64,000 nucleotides of DNA from assembly GCA_013368325.1 (NCBI GenBank), contig JAACJK010000169.1:1-64000 (forward strand), given 5' to 3'. Both the position numbers and the translations under genes were made by a program. Positions 24,901 through 36,620 of the stretch are shown one piece after another. Under the pieces are notes generated by a model, which searched no databases, was not told where the DNA came from, and saw nothing but the letters and a program-made list of their open reading frames with translations. Each line of letters opens with the position of its first letter. Within the stretch, counting starts at the first letter, position 1. Source of the stretch: Ephemerocybe angulata (taxonomy: Eukaryota > Basidiomycota > Agaricomycetes > Agaricales > Psathyrellaceae).

Positions 24901-25641
24901 GGGAGATCAGTAGCCGGTCGAGGGTATGAAGATGGGACGACGTACGAAAGCGCGATGAGGGCCGGGACGAAGAAGGAGCCGAAGGGAGCAACGCGTGGTA
25001 CGCCCTGCGCAGGAAGAGGTACGTCAGTTCGATCATGCTCTGGGCGTGTTAGATTTGGAATTGTGGAAGGGAGGGGTGAGCCAGACGCACAGGAGGAATG
25101 GTGTGGTCGCAGCGGAAGGGACGAAAGACGCGTAAGAGGAAGAGGACGGATATGTCTTGGCCGATCATGAGCTCGACGTAGAACGGCAGCACCGAGTGGA
25201 GGCCGATGATCCTGTAGAACGCTAGCCAAACCGTCAGTCTAACGCTTCTATGATAGAGGTAGGGAAACGCACATAGAACCTTCTACAGAAGCTCGACCAG
25301 CTAAATCTCCAACACAACCCCCTCGAAATGTACTGCACTGGAACGACAACATCCAACCCCGTATCCATCCCAAACCACGCGCGATTTTCGCCATGTGCGC
25401 CGCGAACGCGTTTCTACTACAATTGATGAAGACGCCGTTTCTATGCGGGGCGGATGGTGAGGAGGACGTCGTCGTCTGCGAGGCCCTGGTTGGGCGGGAA
25501 GAGCGAGTAGAGGTCCCGTGGAGTGGGGCGGGGCGACTCGGTTGTGAATTTGGAGGTGTCGAGGGGCGCGGGGCGGCGGGGCGTGGGGCCGGAGAGGGTT
25601 GTGAGCGAGTGGGTCGAGGAGGAGGGCGAGCCCACCGCCAT
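21930..25641 (-). pseudogene. Voltage-gated potassium channel, decayed copy
   Basis: The 3' half is well preserved. Exon 24883-24771 (YFAERGTWDEVMDT... pore helix FASIPAAAWFVIV) joins exon 24135-23975, which carries the selectivity filter TVGYGE and S6 (LLLITLPSFVLGGEFSLVW). This joins exon 22427-21930, a cytoplasmic tail ending in a coiled coil (LAQNQTELSRQIAELAEEVG). S5 lies in 25039-24946, but RRAYHALLP and FGSFFVPALIALS are in different frames; one base is missing near the GGG at 24984-24986. Exon 25221-25091 encodes the S3/S4 region (LPFYVELM...LLRVFRPFR). The N-terminal frame 25641-25441 (ATG) ends in a stop after VLLTIRPA, just where S1 should begin, and almost no S1 sequence follows. 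S4 also looks short of its first arginines compared with what I recall of the family. Identity is clear; function is doubtful. Assembly indels could explain the frame break but not the missing S1. Confidence 0.75.
23235..23860 (-). repeat. Tandem duplication (about 303-base period) inside a 1.5 kb intron of the K+ channel
   Basis: GAGCAGCAGACGTCCCTTGACG at about 23240 recurs as GAGCAGCAGGCGTCCC at about 23543. Both blocks continue with ACACATATTGA/ACACACATTGA, GGGCTCGATGGGCACG and a GAACGAACG-rich end. The host intron (23974-22428) is far longer than the usual 50-60 bases in this window. Confidence 0.75.
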
Positions 25642-28152
25642 GTGTTGCGGCGACGATCGTTATGGCGAAGGAAGGGTGCGTGGGAAGGGGTTGCCTGTTC
25701 GATGGGATTTGAATGTGGGGTTAGTGGTCCGCGGCCGTCAAGACCGCGACGATCCTCAGGTTGGGCCGCTTCAAGCTGGGTTGCTGGATAACGATGTAAG
25801 GATGTACGGGACTAGCTACTATTCTGTTGTGTATATGATGAACCGTGTCATAGCCTATGTGTAGCCGTCACCCAGAGTGTAAGTAGATCACCCTCGCACA
25901 TCCTTTGCCGCACACCGAGGAGGCTGCCGTTTTAATTGGCTCTCGGTCTCCATCCACTTGTGGTTGGACCGTGTACACACTGAGTCCAATGTTTGCTATT
26001 GCAGATTACATTGCGCACGACTTCGGTTAGGAATCGGGATAGTGGCGACTACGGGAGACTATTTCAAGTCCACTGAGCGGCCTTCAGTCCTAAGGAAAGC
26101 TACCAGCAGGTTCTGTGACGTTCCGAGTAACCAAGTCCCGCATTTGATTCGCCTTCCGTCTCACGACTTTCACTCATCTCCACTCGTCCCGAAATCAAAG
26201 GCCAATATATAGCAATATTTGAATGGCTGTGCCTGAGGTATTTGTCCAGTATCAATATCAATGGCAATCACTCGACGACGAACTCGGAATCCACTCTGTC
26301 GATCTACCATTGGATTAATGACTCTGGGTCTCCCGCCAATACATAGGGTCTGGATGTCAATATCGACCGGATAATCTACTATACCCACACATGCAACCTG
26401 AGAAGTATGACCAAAACATTCATCTCAGATCCCAGCGCAACGGCTACTGAACACCTCGTAGGAGTCGGGGACTGAAGCCCGAGGGGAACGAAACAAACAA
26501 GACGAGCTCGACCGAGCCCCGGGACCTTCAATAATAACAAGGATGCGGCGAGAACCGCGACCATTCACACAAGCAATGGCATCGGTAGAGCGTCTATAAG
26601 TCAATTTAAGTTAACATTAAAGCGGTCTCATATCCTTTGTATATCCTAGCATTGAAAATGGCGTCGTAACTGAGACCACTAGACGTGTGCACCAGAAGGA
26701 AGAATGACCCTTTGCGCATCGATTGCCGTTGGCATGCACTCGATGGATCTATTCAGTTACATATCGGAGTGCTCGAGCGTATGCTAATCGGAGGGGCTGG
26801 GGATTATTGGGATAGGGCGAATATGAGGATGCGGGGAGTTTGGAGGCGCAGGAGCGTCTCCAGGGCGCTTTCGGAACCTACCATGAAGTATTATGCGCAA
26901 TAAGCCACATATTAACATGCTAAGGTGCGATAGATACTCACCATACGAGAGCGAAGCGACGATATGAGCCGCTTCTACCCTAATTTCATCCCCGACGGTC
27001 CCACCTTGGTCCCACCGACCGATGATTCGACCCATGTTCGTTCCGCGCTGGCGTTCTGGAGGAGGAGGATGCGGATGCAGGTGAGGATGAGGATGAGGAG
27101 GCAGAGGAGACATATACGACATCAGAGTTTACGGTTAATTTTGTTGGGATTCGGCGCGCGGCGCCGTATGCGCTGCGGCGTCCGCACACTCTCGGGTATT
27201 CGTAGTACACATTATCGGACATTTAGCTACTATATTTAGCTCATCTATTGTCCTGTAGCTAGACTCCTGATCACTTCCTGGACTTATAGTGGAGTTATTT
27301 AGGTGAATTGTTCATGTATATAAGACTACAGTAGCTACTTTAAATCCATAGGAACTTGTTGTACGCCAAGCCAACTGCGCGACTTCAACAAATTTGAATG
27401 AGGGGAAGGTGAATGGGGTGAATGGGGTGTGGGTGGAGAGTTGTGTGAGGGCGTGTTTAGAGGGAATGGGAAATTTTGAGCAGGATGTGGATGTGGAGGT
27501 TCGGTTGAATGAGGATGCGGGGACGTGCACTACTCACTATTTGTTTTCGGTTGGTGGTGGTATTGGATTTGAGTTATCGTGTTTCTCTGTTTCATCGCTG
27601 GTTTGAGTTTATCACCCTATGCCGAGCGAGGTATTTGGGATGCGAGGGAACGCTTCTAACATATTCATGATCAGGCGCCGCGTGGTGTACTAACGTCGTT
27701 ACCTGGTGGGATTCGGACATCTCGCCACTCTTAACTCGAATTCGAACCTCCAATCTTCTTGAGAAACGAGGTGTACAGCCATAGGACTACTGACGCATCA
27801 GTTCTCTCCCTCTCGCCCTCCTCCAGAAATGTGAACGAGTCGAATCCCGCCCTATACGAACAATAGCTCAATCACCTCGCATGCGCATTGGTTGGATGAT
27901 CGGTCATACGGGTATATGTATTTACTGCATATCCTCTGGATATGGTTATCCTTGAAAGGATGAATCTCCTGGGTGCGCACCAAGGTTTGGGTGGCAAAAT
28001 AATGGTAGCGTTGATGCTGGAGGGGCTGCACCAGTGAGGTTAGGGAGTGGTTTAGGGGTATTCCAATCGATGCTATGTCGTATGAATAACGATGTAATAA
28101 AATGTAACAGCAATACTACATAATTCCAGAAACAAGGAGCAACGCCAACGCA
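25642..28152. other. Intergenic, no supported gene
   Basis: Short frames only. 27690-27800 contains GGTTCGAATTC on the minus strand, which resembles a tRNA T-loop, but no paired arms can be formed around it. 27393-27520 is G-rich and simple (repeated GAATGGGGTG). Confidence 0.45.
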
Positions 28153-28682
28153 TTAGTCCACCATAACCAATTCAGCGTACGGCGCCTTAGGGAAGAGTTT
28201 GGCGAGGGTTGAGGACATCTCCACGGGGGTCCCATCCGCCTTCTTGAGGGACCTGGCATGCCTGGAATAGTAGTGATTGACCTCGGCGAGGACCGCAGAC
28301 GCAGTCTTGCTCCCGTCGAGATAGGCATGATGTTTCTGGCCCCCGCCCAGCCCGATCTCTACCGTATAGGTGGATCGAGCCTCGAGGTCAGCACCATAGT
28401 CCGAATCCAGGGCGCGTCTGTGCGCGGACACCGCGCCTTCCAGGAATTCACGCAGCGAGTGTTGAAAGGGGACCTCGACGCTGCTGCTGCGGGTGCTCAT
28501 TTCATCCACGAAGTTGCGGGCGAAGTTGACGTTCTCGCGATCCTTGGTAGGTTCGAATAAACGGTTAGATTCGCGGATGCGGGTGGGTGAGGTCTGTTAC
28601 TTACAGAGTGTGCGTACGCGATGTTGAATGCGGCGCCTGCGGCAAGAACGGTTCCGAAAATCGATGCGAGGTTGAACTTCAT
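28153..28682 (-). CDS. Small secreted protein (paralogue of the 43605 gene), 155 residues
   Basis: Two exons, 28682-28605 and 28542-28153, flank a 62-base phase-0 intron (GTAAGT...AAG). Exon 1 is exactly 26 codons and encodes a signal peptide (MKFNLASIFGTVLAAGAAF...AYA). The mature part begins near HSDRENVNF and contains VPFQHSLREFLEGAVSAHRR, shared with the second copy. It ends in AELVMVD with a TGA or TAA-type stop at 28153. A TATA sequence lies at 28773-28767, about 85 bases upstream. No enzyme motif and no cysteine-rich core are seen. Families of short secreted proteins with this kind of leader are common in Agaricomycetes; the function is unknown. Confidence 0.75.
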
Positions 28683-28766
28683 TGTGGTGAAAGGAAAGTG
28701 GTACTTGGGGAAGTCTTTGAGGTGTGTTGCCGGGTGCTGATCCTGTTGGGCCTCGTTCGTCTGGCT

Positions 28767-28773
28767 TTTATAT
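28767..28773 (-). promoter_or_regulatory. TATA box of the small secreted protein gene
   Basis: TATAAAA on the minus strand about 85 bases upstream of the ATG at 28682. Confidence 0.6.
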
Positions 28774-29900
28774 GTTTTACCGCCTGGTTTGCCGGACTCC
28801 TACTATACGGAGTCATATCCCTGTGTCACACCACACCTGTGATATTCACAGGCCATCTGGCGAAGAATGAATGGCGGTAAGGTAACTGCGACAGGACATT
28901 CCATAACGTGAATTGCATCAAAATCGCATTCTGTCGTGTACTAAACTCAACAGGGAGCGCCAATTCCTCGTTCTGCACCGTTTCCCATCAAAGAAAAGGC
29001 ATATAACGGATTACCTGTAACTATTGAACCTCCTTCAAATATCTTGAGGCCACTGGAGCACTGGAAGGTACATCCTTGCACTGAGTGGTGTTTTCATGCG
29101 CGGCGCGCTGGTGCCGGGTGAACGACAGTACCGATCGACTTGAACTCGGAACACCAATTACATAGGGCCGAGAGACTCGACCTGGAGATCGAATAAGCGA
29201 AATCGGTTGATACACCGCAGCTTGCAGGGACGCAACAGCGAGGGAAGTGACCTCGGGCTTTGCGGTAGACGAATCGCTGATAGCAATTCTGGTAGAGCTA
29301 CCGCTCGCCATTATCTACCGCTTCCATCAAGGGGGTCTCAGCCGAGCACGCCGAGCACGCCGAGCTACCGCACCTGCCCAGGGACCCGAAAAAATCACAA
29401 TTGGGGTCCTTCACCATATTTGAAAACGTATGCAACCCCTTTCGACCGAGCACGCCGCACAGTTCCCACCACCTGCATGCCAGCGTGTGGTTAGGGTTGG
29501 CTGCCGTTCTTGTCACCGTTCCACGACGACCACGGCCCGCCCCAGCGCCGCCGTTCTCGATCCCCGCCTGGCGTCAGTGCCCAACAACCAGCAGAGATGG
29601 CTCTTCCGTACCCCAACGACCGCTTTGTCCCCGAACAGAGTCATGGCCAGCACTTCAAGCTGGGCCGTTAAACGAACGCAAAAACGGCCCCGGGCGAGCG
29701 AGATGGATACTTGAGTCGGAAGCACGCTGAGATGTGGGAGGTGGGCGCAATGTGAGTTTGGGCGAGCGAACGACAGCGGGGCGGGTGCTGACGACGAACA
29801 GGCCTACCGGGTTCAACTTTGCAGGCCAGGCGCGGAATGTGCAGAACCGCCGCCCGCCGATGCAGCAGCCGAACCTGGTGGGCCTTGGGGGCGGTATGAG
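28774..29900. other. No complete gene; possible exon remnants
   Basis: A minus frame at 29311-29021 (96 residues, Ser-rich) has no recognised motif. On the plus strand, an acceptor-like GACGAACAG at about 29800 precedes a short open end, PTGFNFAGQARNVQNRRPPM..., with a TGA near 29910. This could be the last exon of an unrecognised gene whose upstream part I cannot assemble. 29341-29365 repeats GAGCACGCC. Confidence 0.35.
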
Positions 29901-29989
29901 GCAGCTTTGATGTTATTCTCCGGGGGCCGAGCTCGACACCCTTACGGGTGCGATGAATCCATGATACTTCGACCGGGGGATTGGTGAGT

Positions 29990-31400
29990 CGACTCGAAGT
30001 TGGGGGGTAACAATCGCTGACGTTCGTTATAGCCGACTACTCTTCCTCCGTACCCCTCTGTTCTTCCGCATATGCGACCGGCGCAGGAGGTTTCACCGCG
30101 CCTCCAGCTACTTCCCCTCCCGAACAGTCACCTCCACATGCGGAAACGGGTGTCATCGATGAGCTGCAGGCGCAGCTCTGCGATACGCAGTCCAAGCTCG
30201 CTGGTCAGGTCGACAAGATCCGAGCGCTCAAGGTGGTGCTTGTGGAGCAGGAGTCGACGGAGAGGGAGGTAGAGACGTTGTGGGAGATGATAGAGTCGAG
30301 GCAGAGGGAGCTGGAGGAGTCGAAGGGGGTTCGAGGATGACTACGGCGATGGAGGAGCGTCTCCACGGTCGTCCGACACGAGCTCGAGTCGGTCGAGGAG
30401 GAGGACGAAAGCGAGGAGGTGGATTTGGAGATGGAAGCGGAGGATCGGAGTCGTCGCGAAGCGGAGGCGGAGGAGGCGGCATGCGAGGAGTTCGAGCGAC
30501 GAAACGAGACCGACCCTGGACGACCCCATACACCCGAATCCCTCGCCACCCTATCGTCGTCGCCGAACCTCCGTTCTCGCAGAGCACCGGCGCCGTCGCG
30601 AAGGAGGAGATCCAGGAGCAGATCGTGCTCACGGCGCAGGTGAGTGCGGTCGTTGCGCTGACGAGCACGCTCGAGGCGCAGCATGCCGCCGCGCAGAGCA
30701 GGATCAGCGCGCTGGAGAAGGTGGAGCAGCTCGAGACTCTGCTCCGTGCGTCCGTCGCTCCTGCACCGGCACCCGCACCGGTGCATGAGCCCACACCCGT
30801 CGTCGAGGAGAAGGAGGTTGTGAAGGAGGAGGCGGAGGAGGAGAGGGGCGAGTCGAAGGAGTCGCTGTCGGAGAGGATTACGGAGTGGATGAAGAACGTC
30901 GAGGTAAAGTGGAACAACGTGCAGGAAGAGTGGAGCGGGAGCGGCTGGGTCGGGCGAGGGAGGAGTGGGAGAAGGCGTGTCGCGAGCCTCGGGCAGGGAC
31001 AGCAAGGTACGAGCAGTGGGTTCTCAACGAACATCGGGAGTTATGGCCGCGTGGGGAACGGGGACGTCGTGAAGCATAACGGGCTCGTTACGCCGCCGAG
31101 TCCGAGGAGTCAGAGTAGCGATTCGGGGAGGTATCGGAGGAGGGTGAGGAGGCGGAATACTGCGGCTGCGGCGAAAAAGGGGGAGTCGGCGAGTGCGAGT
31201 GAGGGGGAGAGTGGCGGCGAATGAGGATGAGGGGGCGGAGAGGAGTGTGGGGAGCACGAGTTTGGCGACGAGTGCGACTTCGAGCTTTAGGATTTCGACT
31301 GGTGAGTCTTTTGAGTTTTGGTTTCGATCGCGTCCGAGGTGGAGCCCATGGTACTTGTTTCGCTTCTCCTGTCGTCGTCGAGGCGTCGTCTTAGGGCGCT
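29990..31400 (+). pseudogene. Coiled-coil protein gene broken by several frame changes
   Basis: After an acceptor-like site near 30033, one frame encodes a coiled coil (IDELQAQLCDTQSKLAGQ... to RQRELEES, about 30150-30320). It then meets a TGA, yet the same frame continues after it as STVVRHELESVEEEDESEEV and a charged stretch (to about 30600). Near 30600 the coding sense shifts to another frame (LEAQHAAAQSRISALE, then acidic repeats to 30900). It shifts again to ERERLGRAREEWEK near 30940, and back near 31060 to KHNGLVTPPSPRS. At least three or four single-base frame changes are needed. I recall similar long coiled-coil proteins in Agaricomycetes but cannot name a function. True decay and assembly indels are both possible. 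Confidence 0.5.
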
Positions 31401-33299
31401 CGGTACGCGTCGTACATGTGATCGCGCGCAAGTTTCGTCAACTTGTCACGACGAGTTCAAAATCCCGGATCCTCCTTCGTTGGAGGGTTCGTACTATATC
31501 CTTCGCGTCCCTCACGGGCGTCTCTCTACTCACTCTCCCTCATCCTCACATCTTTCATACGTCCATACCCCCCATTGTCATCATCATACCCCCTTCGTCG
31601 TCGCGCCTCAGCCTTCGACGGCGCCGCACGCGCTAAACATAGCTCTGGTACTCTTTCTCTCTGCATACAACACACACCCTATGTTGTTCTTCCCAGTTGA
31701 CTTCGAGAATGATGCTCGACAGTACGTAGTTCTATATCAAAGGTCAGCTTCTGGACATCAGCTCTCCTTCACTCGTCTCCACCCAATCCTGACGGTAATC
31801 GATACGACACGCACATGGGCCAGTGTAGACTCGGAGTAGCCTAATACAGTCGAAGTGGATACATACGACGGCCATTGAAGTTGGAGTATTTCGAATTGTT
31901 CTAGCTGGATATTATAGACCTGCACTCAAAATCAGTACATCGGTAAGTCAGAATTTACATTGGGTCAGTTCCATGTGATATACTGACTTCATTCCCATAT
32001 CTCTGAGCGCGGATTTCGTCGTTCCGAGGATCAGCCTGCCCGAATTCTGACTTCATATGTGTTTCGAGACTTTGGGGCTTCTTGCCACTACTTGAGTACC
32101 TGTATAAGGCAAGTGCTCGTGATAGTCGAATCCGACATTCCGTAGCTAACAAGTTCATGTACTAGCTCCACTTCACATTTTACGATCGCTTCAAGGTGCA
32201 AAGTCATCGTAATCGACTCCGTGAGTGTGCACGCACAGAGATTGAGCTATTTACAACCCGTGCGACTCCTCAAGTCTTCGCCTGCCAGAGATACTAATCC
32301 AAGTCTTGAAAGGTCAGGATGGTTTACATGTAATGGTATCATTTAATTGCACTCAAACGAAGTATTACTCCAAAAACATCGATCTCGATAATCGACGCAT
32401 GAAATAATCTCTAGACAACGTGCAACGTCTAATATCTCAGTGGTCGAGCATGGACTCAACTCTTAGCGCTACTGTGCAATCTCGCGAACCTGTATAGCCT
32501 CGCTCACCGCTCAATAAAGACCGTTTAATGCACCCAGACTATGCCATAACTCGCCGAAAATTCAGTCAAATCTTACGTCGTAGTTCTATCTTCGTAGTTC
32601 TATGAATCACACTGTATAGTCTACGTACAGACTACACAGTCTGGGCACCGATATATATCGCGAAACGACTGAACGAACTGAGAGACGTGGCGGGCCTTAC
32701 CCATTGCGGAGATCAACAGCGCGACGGTGCTCGGGCGACCTGGAACAACATCTCGTCAGCGAAGTACCGAGTCAACGCCGCACGAAACCTACCTGCGCAG
32801 GTATGAACTGCGCTAACGAAAAGGGCCTGAGGACGCTGTCAATGACGGCGAGTGTGTCTTCCTGCGCTTGAGACGTTGGACACTGAGGCGGTTGAAGCCC
32901 CGGTTGTGGTTGTGACTAGGAATGGGTTAAAGTCACTGGGACACAAATCGAGCGAAATTTTGAGAACAAGGGTAACAGCGCACGGGTCTCTCCGATTCAC
33001 TGGAAGGCGCACCAGTACTATAAGACACATTAAGGTAGAGAAAGACGGGGGAAGGGTGAACAGAGCAATGAGCGAGGGAAGAATGCAGGTTAAAAAAGGA
33101 TGAGTATCGGAATGGCGTGCAGACAGCTCGACATCCAGCGACACTTCAGACGATTTCAGGCATCGCGCGAGCCATACTCCCAGCTTGGATGCGAGACTCT
33201 TCCAATATCCTACTAGAACCACGGCCCCCGTACTCACAGGGGGAGAGGCTCGACCTCGCGCTCGAGGGTTATGAAGGGGGAGGAGTAGCTGTAGTAAAG
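31401..33299. other. Intergenic, AT-richer, nothing recognised
   Basis: No frame with family features. 31840-32660 is rich in short palindromic words such as GTAGTTCTAT and GTCTACGTACAGAC but forms no clear structure. A minus frame at 33237-32839 (hydrophobic, Ser/Thr-rich) is not recognised. Confidence 0.4.
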
Positions 33300-33870
33300 T
33301 GTGTCAGTGAACGTTAGGCAGGAGGGAGGGAGAGGCACTACGAGCCGTACATGTATGTGGGAGTGGGAGTGTGTGTGTGTGTGTGTAGGAGTGATCGAGC
33401 TTGGAGATCCGAGATGCGCGGCGGAGGTGCCGCGGTGGGGGAGAGGCGAGGACGCTGGTGGAGCTGACGCAGCGAGATGTGTGTTGCTCCAAGTTAGTTA
33501 GGGCCTAATGTGGAGAAGTAGGGGCGACACATACGGCGATGGTGTTCTGGGAACGAGGACATGGTGACGGGAGGAAAACAAGGAAATACCCCGCCTCTGA
33601 ATCAGATCTTTGATCTGCTTGCTAAGCGTTCGGGCACTGCTCTTCCTCTTGTTCCGCTCGTTCATCTGCCCACGCGAGCTGCTGAGATGTACAGAGGGGA
33701 AGGTGCCAGAACCCGACGAGCAGGCGGTGGTCGGCCAACAGATCGGACTGTGTCGTCTCCAATGATACATCGGGGCTCGACCATCGCACAACGTCATCGA
33801 GCAATGTTGAAGTGGTGTAGAACGCTGAAACGGCGTATCACTCCTCCCCTCTGCCATCTACGTTATTAAA
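33300..33870 (-). pseudogene. Fragment C of the dispersed paralogous block
   Basis: Shares GTGTCAGTGAACGTTAGGC (33300), ATCGAGCTTGGAGATCCGAG (33396) and ACGAGGACATGGTG (33555) with copy B in the same orientation and order. These match 41435, 41500 and 41712. Only about 0.6 kb is retained. A (GT)9 microsatellite at 33369-33386 interrupts it. Confidence 0.6.
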
Positions 33871-33940
33871 GAGCATTAACTCGTATTTGCCAGCAATGAT
33901 CGGATGAAGGACTTCCTGAGATTATCAGTCCAGGGTGCGT

Positions 33941-33946
33941 CGCGGC
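33941..33946. repeat. Target-site duplication, left (CGCGGC)
   Basis: The hexamer CGCGGC directly precedes the left inverted repeat and is repeated directly after the right one at 35180-35185. Confidence 0.65.
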
Positions 33947-35179
33947 TATGGCGGGCCGTTTGTCTAAATATTCAGCGCGCAAATATTTGACCTCGCGCGC
34001 ATAAATTTGGTCTCCGCGCGCAAATTTGAAGTGAAAACGGTGTAAAAGCTCAACGCACATCTAGCGCGCAAATTTCGATTCGGCGCGCAACTTTTTAGTG
34101 AGGCAGCGCAAAAATCGAGGTGCGCGCAAATCCAGCGCGCAACTTCGCATCAAGCGCGCAAATGCAGATAGGGGCTCCCCAAATAAGGCTGTACGGTAAC
34201 GGCGTGGTCGGGGTCATTCGTCGTCTTGCGAATCGACTTTGTCAGCCTACAGGTTCCATACCTGCATTATGGATACGTTGATGAGCCTGACTGGGGCCCA
34301 TGGATATCGTGAAGCCTGAGCCGCTCGGGTATCCCTCAAGGTAAGCACCATTATTGGAACAGCGGTCCACGGCCCACCTTCGTTGCAACTTGCTGGTGCT
34401 CTCAGCACTATCCTCGGTATATCTATGAAATGGGGCCAGGCGAACTGGTTCGATGAACCTGATATGCCCGTAAAACGGGAAACCACGGTCCACCTTACGG
34501 ACCCACGGTCAAAGTGGGATACAAAGGTTGAGGCCATTCCCATTCGGCAAGACCGACACGCTGTAAACACATTACTTGATAGTATGAGTGATTATATAGG
34601 TGTAGCACTGCCAGTACTCGCTCTCAAGTCCAAGGGTAAAGGTAATACTAGGGTGTAAGCCTATCACAATCACACGTATGCCCAATCACTACGACATGCT
34701 ATCTTAACCTCCTATTCATCTTACTGGGCTGCACAAATCTGCCTTCAGCTTAGCAAGTAGTATTGCACAGATGCTAGGGGTGTGGTGTGTTATCGTACTG
34801 ATAGAAAGAAAGCTGCAGATGCATCCCAGACTTCGTCGCGCAATCTGACCAATATTACAGTGTGTATTTAACTGTCTTGAAAGCTACCTTTTAAGTCAAC
34901 CTGGGAGACAGCGACCAACCTGAACTCCACGATTCAGCTTCATCGGGAAAGCCCCTATCTGCGTTTGCGCGCTTGATGTGAATTTGCGCGCTGGATTTGC
35001 GCGCACCCCGATTTTTGCGCTGCCTCACGAAATATTTGCGCGCTGACTCGAAATATGTGCGCGGGATGCGCGTTGAGATTTCACGCCATTATCACCTCAG
35101 ATTTGCGCGCGGAGACCAAATTTATGCGCGCGAGGTCAAATATTTGCGCGCTGAATATTTAGACAAACGGCCCGCCATA
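33947..35179. mobile_element. Non-autonomous DNA transposon with long terminal inverted repeats
   Basis: The ends TATGGCGGGCCGTTTGTC... and its complement ...ACGGCCCGCCATA open inverted repeats of about 230 bases. These are 33947 to about 34175, and about 34950 to 35179. Both arms are built from repeated GCGCGCAAAT-type words: GCGCGC occurs about eight times in the left arm and seven in the right. The 0.77 kb interior has no transposase. A 91-codon plus frame at 34383-34658 shows no known domain. Flanking CGCGGC direct repeats (33941-33946 and 35180-35185) support insertion. Long CpG-dense inverted repeats without coding capacity fit a MITE-like derivative of a cut-and-paste element. The superfamily is not determined. 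Confidence 0.85.
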
Positions 35180-35185
35180 CGCGGC
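35180..35185. repeat. Target-site duplication, right (CGCGGC)
   Basis: Direct repeat of the left flank hexamer. Confidence 0.65.
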
Positions 35186-36620
35186 ATCCGTTTCCCTCTC
35201 GCGTAGCATCAACCTCATTGACAGGCTTCTGAGTCTGTGCCTATCCCATGAGCGTTGGTAATACATACTTACTTATTCCCAACTGGCAGATCAATAGGCC
35301 AACAGTATGGCCCAATCCCAACCAGTGCGTTGACGATAAACATATGTCTTGGGTTAAGTACACATGAAGCGGGAACTAGATGCGTCTTATACTGCGTGCG
35401 TAAGGCGCCGTTGAACACGCTGGCCGGTAATTAGCTGTAGCTGGCTTCGGGAACGGCTCGTAACTTGGGGAACGGCATATTCACATTGCGTCAATAGTGT
35501 TGTAAGGAAAGCCCCCGGTGATCGCCATGTATGGAAGGAAGGACATATTGACGGTCTGAGTGACTGAGGCAATGCAAACTTCTAAGTGCGTACTACTACG
35601 ATAGACCGATTTCCCATTCCGAGCCCAGCACCACCTGCTTTGCCCCCCTGCCTAGGGTTCTCTTGAGAGACCCTTCCACCGGTACAACATTACACACCCG
35701 AGGAGAAGCGAAGTATGCCTATTTTTGTTGGGCGCTTTATAGTATCCTTTTACCAATGGTGTGATCGTGCCTCTTCTGGCCACTGGGATAAGGCTTTTAG
35801 AGGATTCAGCTAGTCATATATTCGGTGCCGGTGCGCATGGTAAGTGAGCGGATAGCGAGTATAGCCTGCCAGTTCTCGACACAACACCTCCCTGCTCTCC
35901 AGCGGAGACATTGTTTCGCGTTTCGAATATGCGATGGGTTCATCAAGGCCTGTACTGGTACATGATGTACTTCACAACGCATTCTTCAGAACAGATTCTC
36001 CCGGGCTTCCATCTCAATACAATGGGTTCCTACATATTTTCGGATAAGATCACTTCTTCTAAGGGCTTCGGGAGGGTACCGCTTCTTTTAGCGCTCGCCA
36101 AATTACCGAAATACACATTTGTTTTTCGCTGGGTCCCCAGCTCAGACAGTTATCGAGGGCAGGGGTACATGTGCGTGATTAGCATTTACTCATGCAAAGG
36201 CTTGAAACCGACCTGTTCCATGGGCAGCTGAGCCTATAACCAGCACTGCCTGTATTCTATATGTAAACACGGGCAACGACGGAGAACAGAAGTTCTGGAT
36301 GGGTGGAGTTGGGTGAAGAAGCAACTTCGGGAAGTAAGAGAATTGATGGAGCAGGAGTGGAACAATCAAAAGACGCCAACCCTGGCGCTTGCTTAGAATC
36401 TTCAACTCTAGGCCCAAAAATGCCCACCCGGGTGAAGTGCGATGCAGGATCATCATTTTGAATCAAATACAATGGGCGCGTACAAAGCATATCGGGGAAC
36501 CGGTGTGATGGAGGATAATCTATAAAGGTGGTAGATGCCTGCGCCAGAGGATGTCCCACCAAGGTGCACACTTCAATACTCTACTCCCTCTTACTGAGTA
36601 TCGCCAAAGCAATTTGAAGA
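35186..36620. other. No supported gene
   Basis: The longest plus frame (35911-36231) has no motif. A TATAAAGG sequence at about 36522 lies upstream of the remnant gene starting at 36621. Confidence 0.4.

Noticed and set aside
24307..25170. 287-codon plus frame
   Set aside because: It is antisense to K+ channel exons and an intron that carry recognisable pore sequence.
27690..27800. Possible tRNA on the minus strand (GGTTCGAATTC)
   Set aside because: The bases around the T-loop-like word do not pair into a T arm, and no D or anticodon arm can be drawn.
30205..31034. Two long minus frames (266-268 codons) opposite the coiled-coil gene
   Set aside because: Leu/Ser/Pro/Arg-rich antisense of GAG-rich coiled-coil codons; no domain.
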